Assembly: GCF_037325665.1 (NCBI RefSeq) | Contig: NC_090255.1 | Coordinates: 29,190,214-29,254,213, forward strand | Source: Littorina saxatilis | Lineage: Eukaryota > Mollusca > Gastropoda > Littorinimorpha > Littorinidae | Reading direction: 5' to 3' | Length of the DNA: 64,000 bases | Shown here: piece by piece, positions 43,287 to 54,962 of the stretch | How positions within the stretch are numbered: position 1 is the stretch's first letter | Layout of the letters: each line of letters begins with the position of its first letter | Notes under the pieces: model-generated | Database searches by the model: none | What the model was told of the DNA's origin: nothing | Seen by the model: the letters and a program-made list of their open reading frames with translations, nothing else | Made by a program: the position numbers and the translations under genes

Positions 43287-43640
43287 CGCGCGTCTCTACG
43301 TCCTATACGCACAAGAAGCCGAAAACACGTAGGCCCTACTAGAAATATATGGAGGGGGTCCCTGGACGCACTCGATTTTAAAAGAGCTGGTCCTAGTACG
43401 CACTAAATTTCGATTATCATGCGGGTACCGTAGATACCATTTTCAGACTGCAATCAACACTTCGCAGTACACTACACGTGACCACAATGTTTTATAAGTA
43501 CACTGGGACTTTCCGGCTTTTGGACCCTTGGGACCCTCTAAAATTCTGCAGTGGGGGTCCATGGACCCTCTTAAATTTAAAATTGGAGGTCCCCGGACGC
43601 ACTAGGAGGACTGTCCGTGGGGAGTCCCTCATTACCACAA
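43287..43640. repeat. Decayed dispersed repeat (related to 50170-50335)
   Basis: Shares TATACGCAC...AAGCCGAAAA, GGGGGTCCCTGGACGCACT-type and CGATTATCATGCGGGTACC-type blocks with 50170-50335 in the same order. It may be a remnant of a coding element. Confidence 0.5.
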
Positions 43641-43739
43641 ACGATACTGCACTAAAGAACATGAAAGTGTTCCTTGCGAGCCAAGTTGTCGGAGTGGACT
43701 ATTATAACACCGACTCAAAAACAGCGTCGATGAGGCCCT

Positions 43740-43915
43740 TTAAAACATGACGTCTTCAATAAAAGTTGTGACACTTTCCAAGACACGATTCAAAGAAACC
43801 CGAGCCTTTTCATTCAACATGGTAATAACATCTTCTGGCACGGACAAAATTTCATTGGGCAAACATTCCGGAACCGAACATCCAAACGGCCCCTTAATGT
43901 CAGCCAAATGCTCGG
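43740..43915 (-). pseudogene. Possible coding remnant, unknown family
   Basis: The minus-strand frame reads SEHLADIKGPFGCSVPECLP and continues NEILSVPEDVITMLNEKARV to a stop at 43742-43740. Its composition looks protein-like (58 residues), whereas the plus-strand ORF over it does not. It has no start codon, so it is either one exon or debris of a mobile element. Confidence 0.3.
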
Positions 43916-44080
43916 ATCAGGAAAAAACAACATTTGTTCTGTGACATGCGCAGGTCTTTGAAAATCGAAATTAATTCGTGAGAAACAGGAATAAGTTCTT
44001 ATCTTTTAAGATTGATACTTTGTATGTGTGAGTTTGGCGCTAGAGAAGCAATGGAAAAAGGGATGGAACAAACAGAAATG

Positions 44081-44081
<1 letters not shown>

Positions 44082-44124
<43 letters not shown>

Positions 44125-44235
44125 CGTGCGTGCGTGTATGCCCGTCTGTTTATGTGTCTCCGTGTGTGTGTGGGGGTGGGGGGTGGGGGGGTGGAGAGTG
44201 TGTAAATGTGAAGGCAGGAAGGGGGGGGGGGGGTG
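44082..44235. repeat. (TG)n then G-rich low-complexity sequence
   Basis: A TG tract, then runs of G up to 15 long. Confidence 0.9.
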
Positions 44236-44391
44236 TTGGCAGTGTGGAGGATCGTGGTCGGGGGAAAGAGAGGGAATTAGGGACTCGTTATGAGAAAAAA
44301 TGGCGAATGACTTCATGACGCATTTGATCAAATAAGCTGACAGATGTTAGGGAAATAAGAGGACATAAAAAAAGACGCTATTACGGTGATT

Positions 44392-44421
44392 GCGAGAGAG
44401 AGAGAGAGCGAGAGAGAGAGA

Positions 44422-44509
<88 letters not shown>

Positions 44510-44526
44510 TAGACAGAGAGAGAGAG
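44392..44526. repeat. (GA)n with GACA block
   Basis: GA repeats with a (GACA)n core, abutting the 3' end of a LINE fragment. Confidence 0.95.
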
Positions 44527-45192
44527 AACTCAGAACTCAGAACTTTATTACATAAGGATAAAGGTTTTAGGCTTAGCCTAATCTTCCAACCTGTCCTTGC
44601 AAGATATACAGAGAATAATTGTAAACAAAGCAAAGACTGCTCACATACCTCATCAAAGTATTAAACTAATATAACATCAAAATAATGGTCGAGTATAAAG
44701 ATAAAAAATATTGGACTCACAAAGTCATATAAAACAAAACCAGACACAACAAACGTAAATGTTTTTTAAAATTTCTTTAAAAAGTACAGCAATGTATTGC
44801 TGAACAGGGCCATATACAGGCAGCTAAAGTTTCAAGAAGAAGGGGGAGGGGGACGAGGGATTACACATTCAGATTAACTACATATACAATATTTAAAAAA
44901 CAAACAAACACTTAAGAGCATTGCATACATTATCCGAGTACACAATGGAAACTAAACATCAGGGGCAGTTTGTAGTGTGATCAAATGTGTGTGCAACTGC
45001 CTTTTAAAGGCCTTTAAGGATGCGGATCGTTTGATTTCTATTGGCAAAGAATTCCACAGAGATGATCCTGAAAAAGCTAAGCTGGATTTATAAAGATCTA
45101 TACGAGGAATTGGAGGAAGTAAATTTTGAGACCCATACCTCTTCGTAACATGTGTAAAATAGAATTGCACATAACTGGGCACATAACTGGGC
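44527..45192 (-). mobile_element. LINE 3' fragment (C-terminus of ORF2 and 3' UTR)
   Basis: The minus strand encodes KRYGSQNLLPPIPRIDLYKS and then SSLWNSLPIEIKRSASLKAF up to a stop at 44952. This is the typical C-terminal end of CR1/L2/jockey-type ORF2 proteins (LWNSLP...FK..L). A 420-bp 3' UTR ends AATAAAGTTCTGAGTTCTGA, i.e. in short tandem 7-mers. The fragment is 5' truncated and abuts a GA array. Confidence 0.88.
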
Positions 45193-45197
45193 ACATC

Positions 45198-45371
<174 letters not shown>

Positions 45372-46130
45372 AATATCTGATAAGCTCAAATGTCCATGGC
45401 TGTCACGCGCTCATCTCAATACGATCTTCAATGTCTTTGAATGCAAACAACCAAAACAAGAAACTAGACGATCTTTCGATGCATGGGAACAAATACTTTA
45501 CAAAAAGGCGCGAGTGGCAATTTGCTAAGTGGCATGAGTTCGATTTGAGAAAGAGGATTCGAAGACGTGTGCGATATTCTCAAAGAGTAAAATTATAATG
45601 AAGTTAAAATGTAGATTTTTAACATTTTGTGTTATTTCCTAGTGTTCATTCCTTTAAATCTCAAAAAAGCGCTATGGTCGCACTGAGAATTGGGGATTAA
45701 GCATGGGCGGTGGATGTAAGAACGTGTAAAAAATCCAACTTTTACTCCCCTGTCCCCTGTTAGTCTTGGAGGTGGAAGGGGTGGAGGGAGGGTAGCACGA
45801 CATTTCTTTGCGCGAGATCACATATTGGCATTATCCCTTCGCCCGCATCTCATTTTTGCGTACGAGATTTTTACTGGAAGTACAACTTTGGGGAGTCAAA
45901 ATTTCGTGGAGGGAGTAATTTTTTCGTACCTTCGGGAGTTCTTTAAATTTCTCGTACACAATTCTTACTCCGGAGTAACTTTTTCGTGGAGTACAAATTG
46001 CGTTTTACACCGGCTTCATCTTAGATCCACGATTCCAGTTTACGGGACCACACACACCGAACATCTAGACTGTTTTCACAACTGGAGAACACCACACACA
46101 TATCAGTATTTCAAAGAAGCACGGACGCTG
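45372..46130. other. Intergenic, nothing recognised
   Basis: AT-rich sequence. An ORF at 45825-46247 overlaps the next repeat and has no family signature. Confidence 0.4.
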
Positions 46131-46135
46131 TTATT

Positions 46136-46435
46136 ACACCCCCGGTGTAGGGGTGTGTATAGGATTCGGTCGATGTGTTTGTTTGTGTGTTTGTGTTCGC
46201 ATATAGATCTCAAGAATGAACGGACCGATCGTCACCAAACTTGGTGAACAGGTTCTATACATTCCTGAGACGGTCCTTACAAAAATTGGGACCAGTCAAA
46301 CACACGGTTAGGGAGTTATTGGTGGATTAAGATTCTACAAGGACTTATAGAGGGACATATTAATGGTCAAAGGGAAATAACCTTCTCAGTTGCTGGCAGT
46401 GAGAATGGTTATTTCCCTTTGACCAACGGGGGTGT
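46136..46435 (+). mobile_element. Short Helitron/HINE-like repeat, second family
   Basis: The ends are inverted 9-mers ACACCCCCG/CGGGGGTGT. Inside are a GTTTGTGT-rich tract and a GAACGGACCGATCGTCACCA block. A perfect 18-bp hairpin (GGTCAAAGGGAAATAACC; arms 46365-46382 and 46407-46424) sits 11 bp from the right end. Confidence 0.75.
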
Positions 46436-46538
46436 TTTTCCTACCTCGGAGGAATTTCTTGTTTGCTATTGTCCTCTTTGATAATGGTAGCGCGTGCATT
46501 TGCCAGAAGCGTTCGTTGAGGGCAAAATATACCTGCGC

Positions 46539-46681
46539 AGTTTCAGCGGCACAGACGACGCACTGCCTATTATTTATGCCGCGATAGGGATTATGACGAG
46601 TACTTGGCCTGTTTTCCTTTCACGCAACGTGTAGCGGGCTGGTATAATCTGCAGTGCGTCGTCTGTCCCGCTGAAGTTACA
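46539..46681. mobile_element. Foldback element
   Basis: Outer arms AGCGGCACAGACGACGCACT and AGTGCGTCGTCTGTCCCGCT are inverted with one mismatch around an 85-bp centre. Confidence 0.7.
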
Positions 46682-46809
46682 TAGGTGAGCGCCAGGCCTT
46701 AGCAATACGTGTGTTTCCACTTCGACAAAATAACTCATGTTGTGGTGGACGGGAACAAGGGGTGCGTCTTGCCTGCCCTTTCAAAATCATATTAGTTGAT
46801 ACTGCAATT

Positions 46810-46916
46810 TTCTCTCTGAAAGCGGCGTATGACTGCCTAAATGGCGGGGTAAAATCCGGTCATACACGTAAAAGCCGTGGGAGTTTCAGCCCATGAACGA
46901 AGCAGAAGAAGAAGAA
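46810..46916 (+). mobile_element. Truncated SINE of the GCGTATGGCTGCC family
   Basis: Target duplication GATACTGCAATT is at 46798-46809 and 46917-46928. The tail is (GAA)n. Confidence 0.9.
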
Positions 46917-47043
46917 GATACTGCAATTGAGGAGATTTGTCCGAATACGAAGTATAGCTGCCCGTTGTATTCGATGCTTAATTAGCTTTCCTCGTCTACA
47001 AGAGAAAGAGCTCGTGTAATTAAAAATAAAAAATAAAATAAAA

Positions 47044-47046
<3 letters not shown>

Positions 47047-47123
<77 letters not shown>

Positions 47124-47124
47124 A

Positions 47125-47192
<68 letters not shown>
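47047..47192. repeat. (TG)n microsatellite
   Basis: Long TG tract with TTTG and GAGAG interruptions. Confidence 0.96.
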
Positions 47193-47194
<2 letters not shown>

Positions 47195-47471
47195 TGTTGT
47201 TTTATGCAATTATATAGTGTTAAAGCGACAATGACTGATATATATTTAACGTACTATTTCATTGTAATAATTGAGTGGATTGATGTGTTGCTTTGCTTTT
47301 TTATTCTTGTTTTTTTCCTGTCCATTCGTCTCTTTTTTTGCCGAATACAACATGTTCATATTCGCAAGGATATTCGGCACAGTGTAAGGCAGACATAAAG
47401 TAATGCGATGTTGTGCTGAAATAAAAATGTCCATATTTATGTGTTATGAAGTATGGACAATTAAATTGTTC

Positions 47472-47615
47472 TTATCTAATCTAATCTGGTCTGGTCTGCT
47501 CTGCTCTGCTCTGATCTGATCTGATCTGATCTGATCTGATCTGATCTGATCTGATCTGATCTGATCTGATCTGATCTGATCTGATCTGATCTGATCTGAT
47601 CTGATCTTATCTTAT
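47472..47615. repeat. Pentanucleotide array (CTGAT)n
   Basis: The flanks read CTAAT, CTGGT and CTGCT variants, then about 20 perfect CTGAT units. This suggests successive point variants of one unit homogenised in the middle. Confidence 0.96.
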
Positions 47616-47945
47616 AGTTGTCTTTATTTGTCTTCATATAGACTATATAGCAATCAATTAGCTAATGTGTCTCTGCTTTTATGTTTGGTAAAACATCTGC
47701 CGCTGTCTCTGACAATTTATTCTTCAAGTTTGTTTTTTTTCTTCTGAAAATATTGATTTGCCTGGACTGTACACAATAAAACTCTGAAATTAGTCGTATC
47801 ACGTGACCAATGTTGTTGGACCTTTGACATAAACATACGATGATATGACTTTCAATAGAACCCAAAAGAAAACACGTACCGCACAAATCACTTCTTCGGA
47901 CCTGCTGTCCATACAAGAGTTAAAGTTGCAGCAAACTTAAATGGC

Positions 47946-48012
47946 TTTTTATATTTAGTCAAGTTTTGACTAAATGTTTTAAAATAGAGTGGGAATCGAG
48001 ACGAGGGTCGTG

Positions 48013-48095
<83 letters not shown>

Positions 48096-48842
48096 TATGT
48101 GTGTGTGTGTGTGTGTGTGTCTGTGTGTGTGTGTAGAGCGATTCAGACTAAACTACTGGGCCGATCTTTATGAAATTTGACATGAGAGTTCCTTGGTATG
48201 ATATCCCCGGATGTTTTTTTCATTTTTTCGATAAATACCTTTGATGACGTCATATCCGGCTTTTTGTAAAAGTTGAGGCGGCACTGTCACACCCTCATTT
48301 TTCAATTAAATTGATTGAAATTTTGGCCCAGCAATCTTCGACGAAGGCCGGGGTTCGGTATTGCATTTCAGCTTGGTGGCTTAAAAACTAATGAGTGAGT
48401 TTGGTCATTACAAATCGAAAACTTCTAAGTAAAATTAATTTTTTATTAAACGATCCAAAAACTATTTCATCTTATTCTTCGTCATTTTCTGATTCCAAAA
48501 ACATATAAATATGTTATATTTGAATTAAAAACAAGCTCTGAAAATTAAAAATATAAAAATTATGATCAAAATTAAATTTCGAAATCGTTTTAAAATCTAT
48601 TTCATCTTATTCCTTGTCGGTTCCTGATTCAAAAAACATATAGATATGATATGTTTGGATGAAAAACACGCTCAGAAAGTTAAAACGAAGAAAGGTACAG
48701 TAAAGCACAGCGCAATCGCTACTGCGCCAAACAGTCTCGTCACTTTCGCTGCCTTTTGCACTAGCGGCGGACTACGTTCAGTTTCATTCTGTGAGTTCTA
48801 CAGCTTGACTAAATGTAGTAATTTCGCCTTACGCGACTTGTT
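47946..48842 (+). mobile_element. HINE-like repeat, copy 6
   Basis: The terminal palindrome, a TG tract of about 115 bp, the GCGATTCAGACTAAACTACT block and the end TTACGCGACTTG are all present. The 3' third is more diverged than in copies 1-4. Confidence 0.93.
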
Positions 48843-49050
48843 TTTTCTCCACCAACAGGTAGCTTCATACCGTGTGATAAATGTACACAATCCACCTTCC
48901 AGCAGGAACTAGGGGTGTTATATAATGGACGTCTTTAAATGCATAATCCTTGCCAACATAACTGGCTCATTTCGCCCTAAGAGCTGAAAGGTTCGGTTTG
49001 TGGGTTGGAATTATGTCATCACACACACTAGGATTGCATAGGTCTTTAAA

Positions 49051-49400
49051 GCCATATGTACTCGATGACTATACACGCTAATTGCTTTACCCACAGCTGG
49101 AGACATGCTAAATTAAGTTCCCTGCAAGATATTGTGGTCTAGGACCCCTTAAATGTTGAGATATTTGAATTTTTATTTTGATCTAGATCGTCCTATTTAT
49201 AGATTTGCCAACAGAGGTAGCGTTGACGCAAGGGAAATAACTCCGCGTCTTTGTTGACATCCTCACTTTGTCAGAGGCTAGAACAAGCTGTAATGCATGT
49301 ATATGGTCCGCGCATGGTGACATATCGTCATTACATGGTCTTATGGTGCGTTTGACATCGATTGTGGGCAAACTACACTTTGTAAACACGGGAGCGCGTA
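49051..49400. mobile_element. 350-bp insertion with a 14-bp target duplication
   Basis: CATAGGTCTTTAAA occurs at 49037-49050 and 49401-49414. The insert begins GCCATATGTACTCGATGACT and ends GGGAGCGCGTA. It lacks clear tRNA boxes, a poly(A) tail or inverted ends. It is probably a retroposed element of a family I cannot name. Confidence 0.65.
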
Positions 49401-49638
49401 CATAGGTCTTTAAATCAGTGTCCTAAGGTATATTTGATTTATCTTCTTAGTCTGTTATTTCTCCATGTACAGCTCTCATGTTATATTGACTTCTTTCTAC
49501 TGTTCGCACCTGTTATTAGATCATTTCGCACGTATTTGCCCATTAACACCTGTGCGCACATATAGATGATAAATTATGTTAATTAACACAGGTGTCGTTT
49601 GCTGACGTTAAGGGTATACCAGAATCACTGAGAAAAAA

Positions 49639-50146
49639 CCTCGCGCCCCCTAATTGGCGTAGAGGCGCGTCCCCCGGGTGGTGGATGGGGGAGCCTTCTC
49701 TACTAACTTCTGAGAGAAGGTCGCATCACTCTCGATGCCGTGAACCTAATTAGGATCTTTTTCTTGATTCTTCTCTATTTCTGCCTCCCCAAAGTCCTTT
49801 TACTTTCCTTTTCTCACCCATAAAATTCTTCACTTATTACCCTTGTTAAGTGGTTCTTGTATAGAATATAGTCAATGTTTGTAAAGATTTTAGTCAAGCA
49901 GTATGTAAGAAATGTTTAGTCCTTTGTACTGGAAACTTGCATTCTCCCAGTAAGGTCATATATTGTACTACGTTGCAAGCCCCTGGAGCAATTTTTTTAT
50001 TAGTGCTTTTGTGAACAAGAAACACTTAACAAGTGGCTCTATCCCATCTCCCCCCCTTTCCCCTATCCCATCTTCCCCCTTTCCCTCGTCGCGATATAAC
50101 CTTCGTGGTTGAAAACGACGTTAAACACCAAATAAAGAAAGAAAGA
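49639..50146 (+). mobile_element. 5'-truncated LINE copy (3' UTR only)
   Basis: Flanked by the target duplication ACTGAGAAAAAA (49627-49638 and 50147-50158). It ends CGCGATATAACCTTCGTGGTTG then ACACCAAATAAAGAAAGAA. The same tail occurs at 15652-15710, and a related one ends the tRNA SINEs. Confidence 0.85.
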
Positions 50147-50169
50147 ACTGAGAAAAAAAAAGTACGACA

Positions 50170-50335
50170 GGACCTTCCAACCTGGGCGTTCCTGCATTCC
50201 ATACGCACACGAAACCGATAAAAAGTATTACTCATTGTTGAAGGGGTTCCCGCGACGCACTTATCATAGAAAGAACGGGTCCGAGGACGCAATTCATTTG
50301 CGTTATCATGCGTATCGTCGGTATTGATATTGTTA
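50170..50335. repeat. Decayed dispersed repeat (related to 43287-43640)
   Basis: Contains CCATACGCACACGAAACCG and GACGCACTTATCATAG-type blocks in the same order as at 43290-43440. Confidence 0.45.
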
Positions 50336-50370
50336 TCGTCTGCTAATATCCATATGGAATGGACAAGAAA

Positions 50371-50680
50371 CCGGCACGGTTGGCCTAGTGGTAAGGCATC
50401 CGCCCCGTGATCGGGAGGTCGTGGGTTCGAACCCCGGCCGGGTCATACCTAAGACTTTAAAATTGGCAATCTAGTGGCTGCTCCGCCTGGCGTCTGGCAT
50501 TATGGGGTTAGTGCTAGGACTGGTTGGTCCGGTGTCAGAATAATGTGACTGGGTGAGACATGAAGCCTGTGCTGCGACTTCTGTCTTGTGTGTGGCGCAC
50601 GTTATATGTCAAAGCAGCACCGCCCTGATATGGCCCTTCGTGGTCGGCTGGGCGTTAAGCAAACAAACAAACAAACAAAA
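50371..50680 (+). mobile_element. tRNA-derived SINE, copy 6
   Basis: Full-length head, body and (CAAA)n tail. A target duplication was not evident, so the flank may have decayed. Confidence 0.93.
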
Positions 50681-50689
50681 TAGTAACCG

Positions 50690-51830
50690 AACATTTTAGA
50701 GAAAATCATTGTGGCTGCATCTAAGTTGCAACACAGGTAACGTCCATTGAATCTTTAAATTAAACATTCGCAAGGTGAATTTTAAAAATAGCGCCTTGAT
50801 GGCGTTATATTCCGACGTTCCATAAAATTTGACGCGGCACTGTCACGACCTCTTCTTAAAATTGTCACCTGAGCTATGGCCACATACATTTTCGATCACG
50901 TCTAGCTGGCCCTTTCCTTATTTTCGATAAGGGAAATCTCCGTTAGTTTTTGCGTCATCTTTTCCTAACAGTTAGAACACAATCTCTTTGAAGTGTGCCT
51001 TTGAAGTGTGCTTCTTAAGAAAAAGACTCTGTCGGGACTGACGCATTTGTCAATTCCCTTGACTTAATGGATATAATGTCAGCTTTGTTAGAGATACTTC
51101 CAATACTTCAGCCTATTTCAAGATATGCGTTACTCTTCTCAGTTAATCATAAACGTCTTGCGCATTTGGCATCACTTCAAAAGAAATCGTTTCTAGGATG
51201 ATTCATAACACGATTTGGTGGACAATTTCTATCAATATATTTCAATTCCCTCGAATAACTAAAGACTGTCAGCTAACGGAAACGTTCAACGAAGTCTTGT
51301 GCTATTTGTCTATTCAAAGATATGTCTTGATCTTCTTAGTTACTTCTTGATGTCTTCTGTATTAAGTAAGTTGGCTGTGCTTTCCAATAAAAGAAATGTT
51401 CAAAAGATTTCAATCTGCTTTTCCCGCAGACAGGGGGCTTAAGTGATCTTTTTAGATACGTGTTTTATGTCTTTCTTGGTCGGTGTACTGGCTGTCCTTT
51501 AGAGAACATCTTCAAAGAAATGCGACTTGTGTTCCCCTGAAGAAATAGAGAAGCGATATTGTCACTCTATCTCTTCCCCACTTCCTCCCATTTCTGCTCC
51601 TGTATAATATATTGGAAAAGAGGCTTGTTGGGTTTTCCCGGCGCGAAAGAAATATCGGGATTAGGGAGTTCCTATGCGATCGACCACAGCGTGTCAGTCT
51701 CAATAGTATACGATTTTGTTGGTCACTCTGTGCTATCTGACTCGTCCGAAATTGTCTTCCACACTGGGGGCCCCATTGTTTTAAGCCGATTCTTTAGCAT
51801 TGAAATATTATACAAACAAAATCTATTATT
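50690..51830. other. Intergenic, nothing recognised
   Basis: AT-rich sequence with only short ORFs. A short block near 50790-50840 (GCACTGTCACGACCTCTTCT) faintly recalls the HINE-like body. Confidence 0.35.
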
Positions 51831-52083
51831 TGTGACCCTCCACCACGAAATGAGTCGCATGTCACCTCGCGCGGTTCTGCGCTAGGCTTAATATAAGTCC
51901 GGGTAGTGTCTGGTAACAGTGTGAGGGTCACCTTAATCACAGGCTTATAACTCAAACAGTTTTTGCTCTTTTCTAAAACGGTTTTCACCACTGGATAGAG
52001 CATAAAAAACTCTTTATGAAAATGTAAAAATATGAAAATCATGCAAAGGTGACATGCGACTCATTTCGTGGTGGAGGGTCACA
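51831..52083. mobile_element. MITE with 37-bp perfect TIRs
   Basis: TGTGACCCTCCACCACGAAA and the next 17 bases at 51831-51867 recur inverted at 52047-52083. The 253-bp total and lack of an ORF fit a non-autonomous DNA transposon. A clear target duplication is not seen. Confidence 0.9.
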
Positions 52084-52089
52084 TTTGAT

Positions 52090-52350
52090 GAAGAAAAAGT
52101 CATTCTTGTTCCAAGAAAGTAAGAATAAACGAGCAGGAAGATGAACTTGTAGAATCCTTAAAATAGCTTGGTGCTTTAGTTAATAATAAGTAAACTTGTA
52201 ATTATGATGTTCAAGCTGTTTACAAGAAAGCTCAGCGTAAACTCTTTCTTCTCAGGAAACTAACAGTAGTTTAAAGTTAACCAAAGTGTAATCGAACTTT
52301 TCTATAGCAGTTTAATTGAAAGAAATTTAGTTTTGATTGTGGTGACGCAG
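52090..52350 (+). pseudogene. Decayed LINE reverse-transcriptase fragment
   Basis: The plus strand has NYDVQAVYKKAQRKLFLLRK, which matches the conserved region after the RT fingers and palm in LINE proteins (NTxAxYKKxQxRLFFLRKL). Stops flank it (for example TAG then TAA within 10 codons after LLRKLTVV). Confidence 0.75.
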
Positions 52351-52445
52351 TACGTAGGCCTATGGTACCCTAAATGTAAAAGAAAAAAAACCCTAAACAA
52401 AGCAAAACTGCACCTTTTTGTTGGGGCAGCCAGCAAACTTGTTTT

Positions 52446-52578
52446 CTTCTTCTTCTGCGTTCGTGGGCTGAAACTCCCACGTACACTCGTGTTTTTGCAC
52501 GAGTGGATTTTGTACGTGTATGACCGTTTTTACCCCGGCATTATTTTAGGCAGCCATACGCCGCTTTTGGAGGAACAC
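52446..52578 (-). mobile_element. SINE of the GCGTATGGCTGCC family
   Basis: The minus strand reads CCAAAAGCGGCGTATGGCTG...AGTTTCAGCCCACGAACGC with a (GAA)n tail. It is a longer copy than those at 29910 and 46810. Confidence 0.85.
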
Positions 52579-53837
52579 AGGTCACAGTGAAGCGTGAGGC
52601 TATCCACATTTTCCGTATTCCAGCCCATCCCCTTCACGCTTGTTTAAAAAAAAATTCGGCAACAGTGTCTTCCGCAACCACCCTGTCAGTTCCTTAGCTT
52701 TCTCTTACCTCTCGCCCTACCCCCCCCCCCCCCCCCTTCCCCTCAACGGAGAAGAGAGAAAGACAATGAAGTTACAGAGACAGATAGAAAGAGACAAAGA
52801 CGGAGACAGAGACAGGGAAACATCAATAGAAACGGATGCAGGTTATGGAGACGGAGTCAGATTTAAAAAGTAAAGTCTGCAAAGTTTTGCAAGTTGGATT
52901 TGTTCAGTACAATGTTATTTAAAAGTCTTTTATCTTTCCTTTAAATTAAAGCAGCCAAGAAAATGTGCCTAAACCGTACCATATCTCTGCACAGTCTGTA
53001 CTATTTCTACATCCCCTTTTTTTTCAATTAACCAAAGATCCATTGCAAACAGAGACGAGTACACATAAGAGAACTATTTTCCCCGAGTGAAGACTTACAC
53101 CCTGCGTCGCGTAGGAATACAAACAGAAGCGATGCAAACTTCTCGGGTGCCCTTACAGAAATGGCGTCGACTGATACCTACGTCGTTTCCGGCGGGAAAT
53201 GTCATTCGATTTCCGGCGAACAGAGACAAGAATCAATAGAGAATGTAGAGCTTCTTGTCGTCGGGATCTTTCAGGGGAGGTTAGAACGTCGATAGTCATA
53301 TATTTGCGTCTGCCTCTTTTCTTTCAAGTAATTGATCAAGTCTCCGTGGAGAGAAAGCCTTTGAAGACCATTTTCCATGTATTTTTTTCCATCGAATTTC
53401 TTCAGTTTCTTTAGCTGAAACCCTATGTGGTCAATTTTGAAAATATTTTTGTCAGACATGGAAATTTAGATTTGTTTTGTTTGAGGACGTGTCGATGAAT
53501 GAAATGTTCCATATCGCTCCGATTTAAAAAAAAATCTGTAACAATCTGAATCGCAAATAGAAAGGGGCGCTTTTAAAAAGAAAGAGAGTGCTTGAAAGAA
53601 ACCTATGTAGACTCTCATAAACTACTAAATGAATAAATGTTATGATGACTAAATGTAACGAATATAATGTAAAGAAAACAAAACAGTCTCAACCTTCAAC
53701 TTATTTTGTTTTCTCTCTGTTTTTAATTATTTAATGTTTATCAAATATATATGTATCCATTCTGTGTTAGGAGTGGTGGGGCGGTGGTGGTGGTTGGGAT
53801 ACTTGGGGTGGGGGGTAAGGGGGTAAGGGGGTCGTCG
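52579..53837. other. Intergenic, nothing recognised
   Basis: AT-rich with a C run near 52720 and a G-rich block near 53770-53830. Short ORFs only. Confidence 0.4.
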
Positions 53838-53921
53838 TTTTTACATTTAGTCAAGTTTTGACAAAATGTTTTAACATAGACGGGGAATCGAGACGAGGGT
53901 GTGCTGTATGTATGTGTGTGT

Positions 53922-53982
<61 letters not shown>

Positions 53983-54731
53983 ACGATTCAGGAAAAACTA
54001 CTGGACCGATCTTCATGAAACTTCACATGAAAGTTTCTGGGTATGATATACTCCGATGTTTTTTTCATTTTTCGAGACTTGTCTTTGATGACGTCATATC
54101 CGGCTTTTTGTGAAAGTTGAGACTGCACTGTCACGCCTTCAAGCTTCATATTTTAAGCAAAAGGATTGACATTTTGGTCAAGCAATCTTCGTCAAAGGCC
54201 GGACTTTGGTATTACATTTCAGCTTGGAGGCGTAAAAATTAATTGATCAGTTTGGTCATTACAAACCTTACAATTGTAATTACATTTTATTTTTTATAAA
54301 ACGTTCCAAAAATACCGTCATCTTATTGTTCATCATTTTCTGATTCACATAACATATAAATATGTTATAATCGGATTAAAAACAAGCTAAAAAAATTAAA
54401 AATATAAAAATTATGATTAAAATTAAATTTTCGAAATCGATTTGAAAACAATTTCATCTTAATTCTTGTCGGTTCCTGATTCCAAATACATATAGATATG
54501 TCATGTTTGGATTAAAAAAAACCTCATAAAGTTGAAAAGAATAAATATTCAGAAAAGTGCACTATCCTGCTAAACGCAACCGCTACTACGCTATACTGAC
54601 TTGCTTGGCAATTTCATTGCGTTTTACACGTGCGGGGGACTGACGATGCTATACGGTCTTGGTGGAAAAAATGCAGTGCGTTCAGTTTCATTCTTGACTA
54701 AATGTAGTAATATCGCCTCACGCGACTTGTT
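53838..54731 (+). mobile_element. HINE-like repeat, copy 7
   Basis: TTTTTACATTTAGTCAAG start, TG tract, diverged body and end CTCACGCGACTTG. Confidence 0.92.
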
Positions 54732-54962
54732 GTTCTTGTCGGAGCACGTATACTGATCAGTAACACCCATCAAACAAGTCGCGTAAGGCGAAAATACAAT
54801 ATTTAGTCAAGTAGCTGTCGAACTGACAGAATGAAACTGAACGCAATGCCATTTTTCAGCAAGACCGTATACTCGTAGCATCGTCAGTCGACCGCTCATG
54901 GCAAAGGCAGTGAAATTGACAAGAAGAGCGGGGTAGTAGTTGCGCTAAGAAGGATAGCACGC

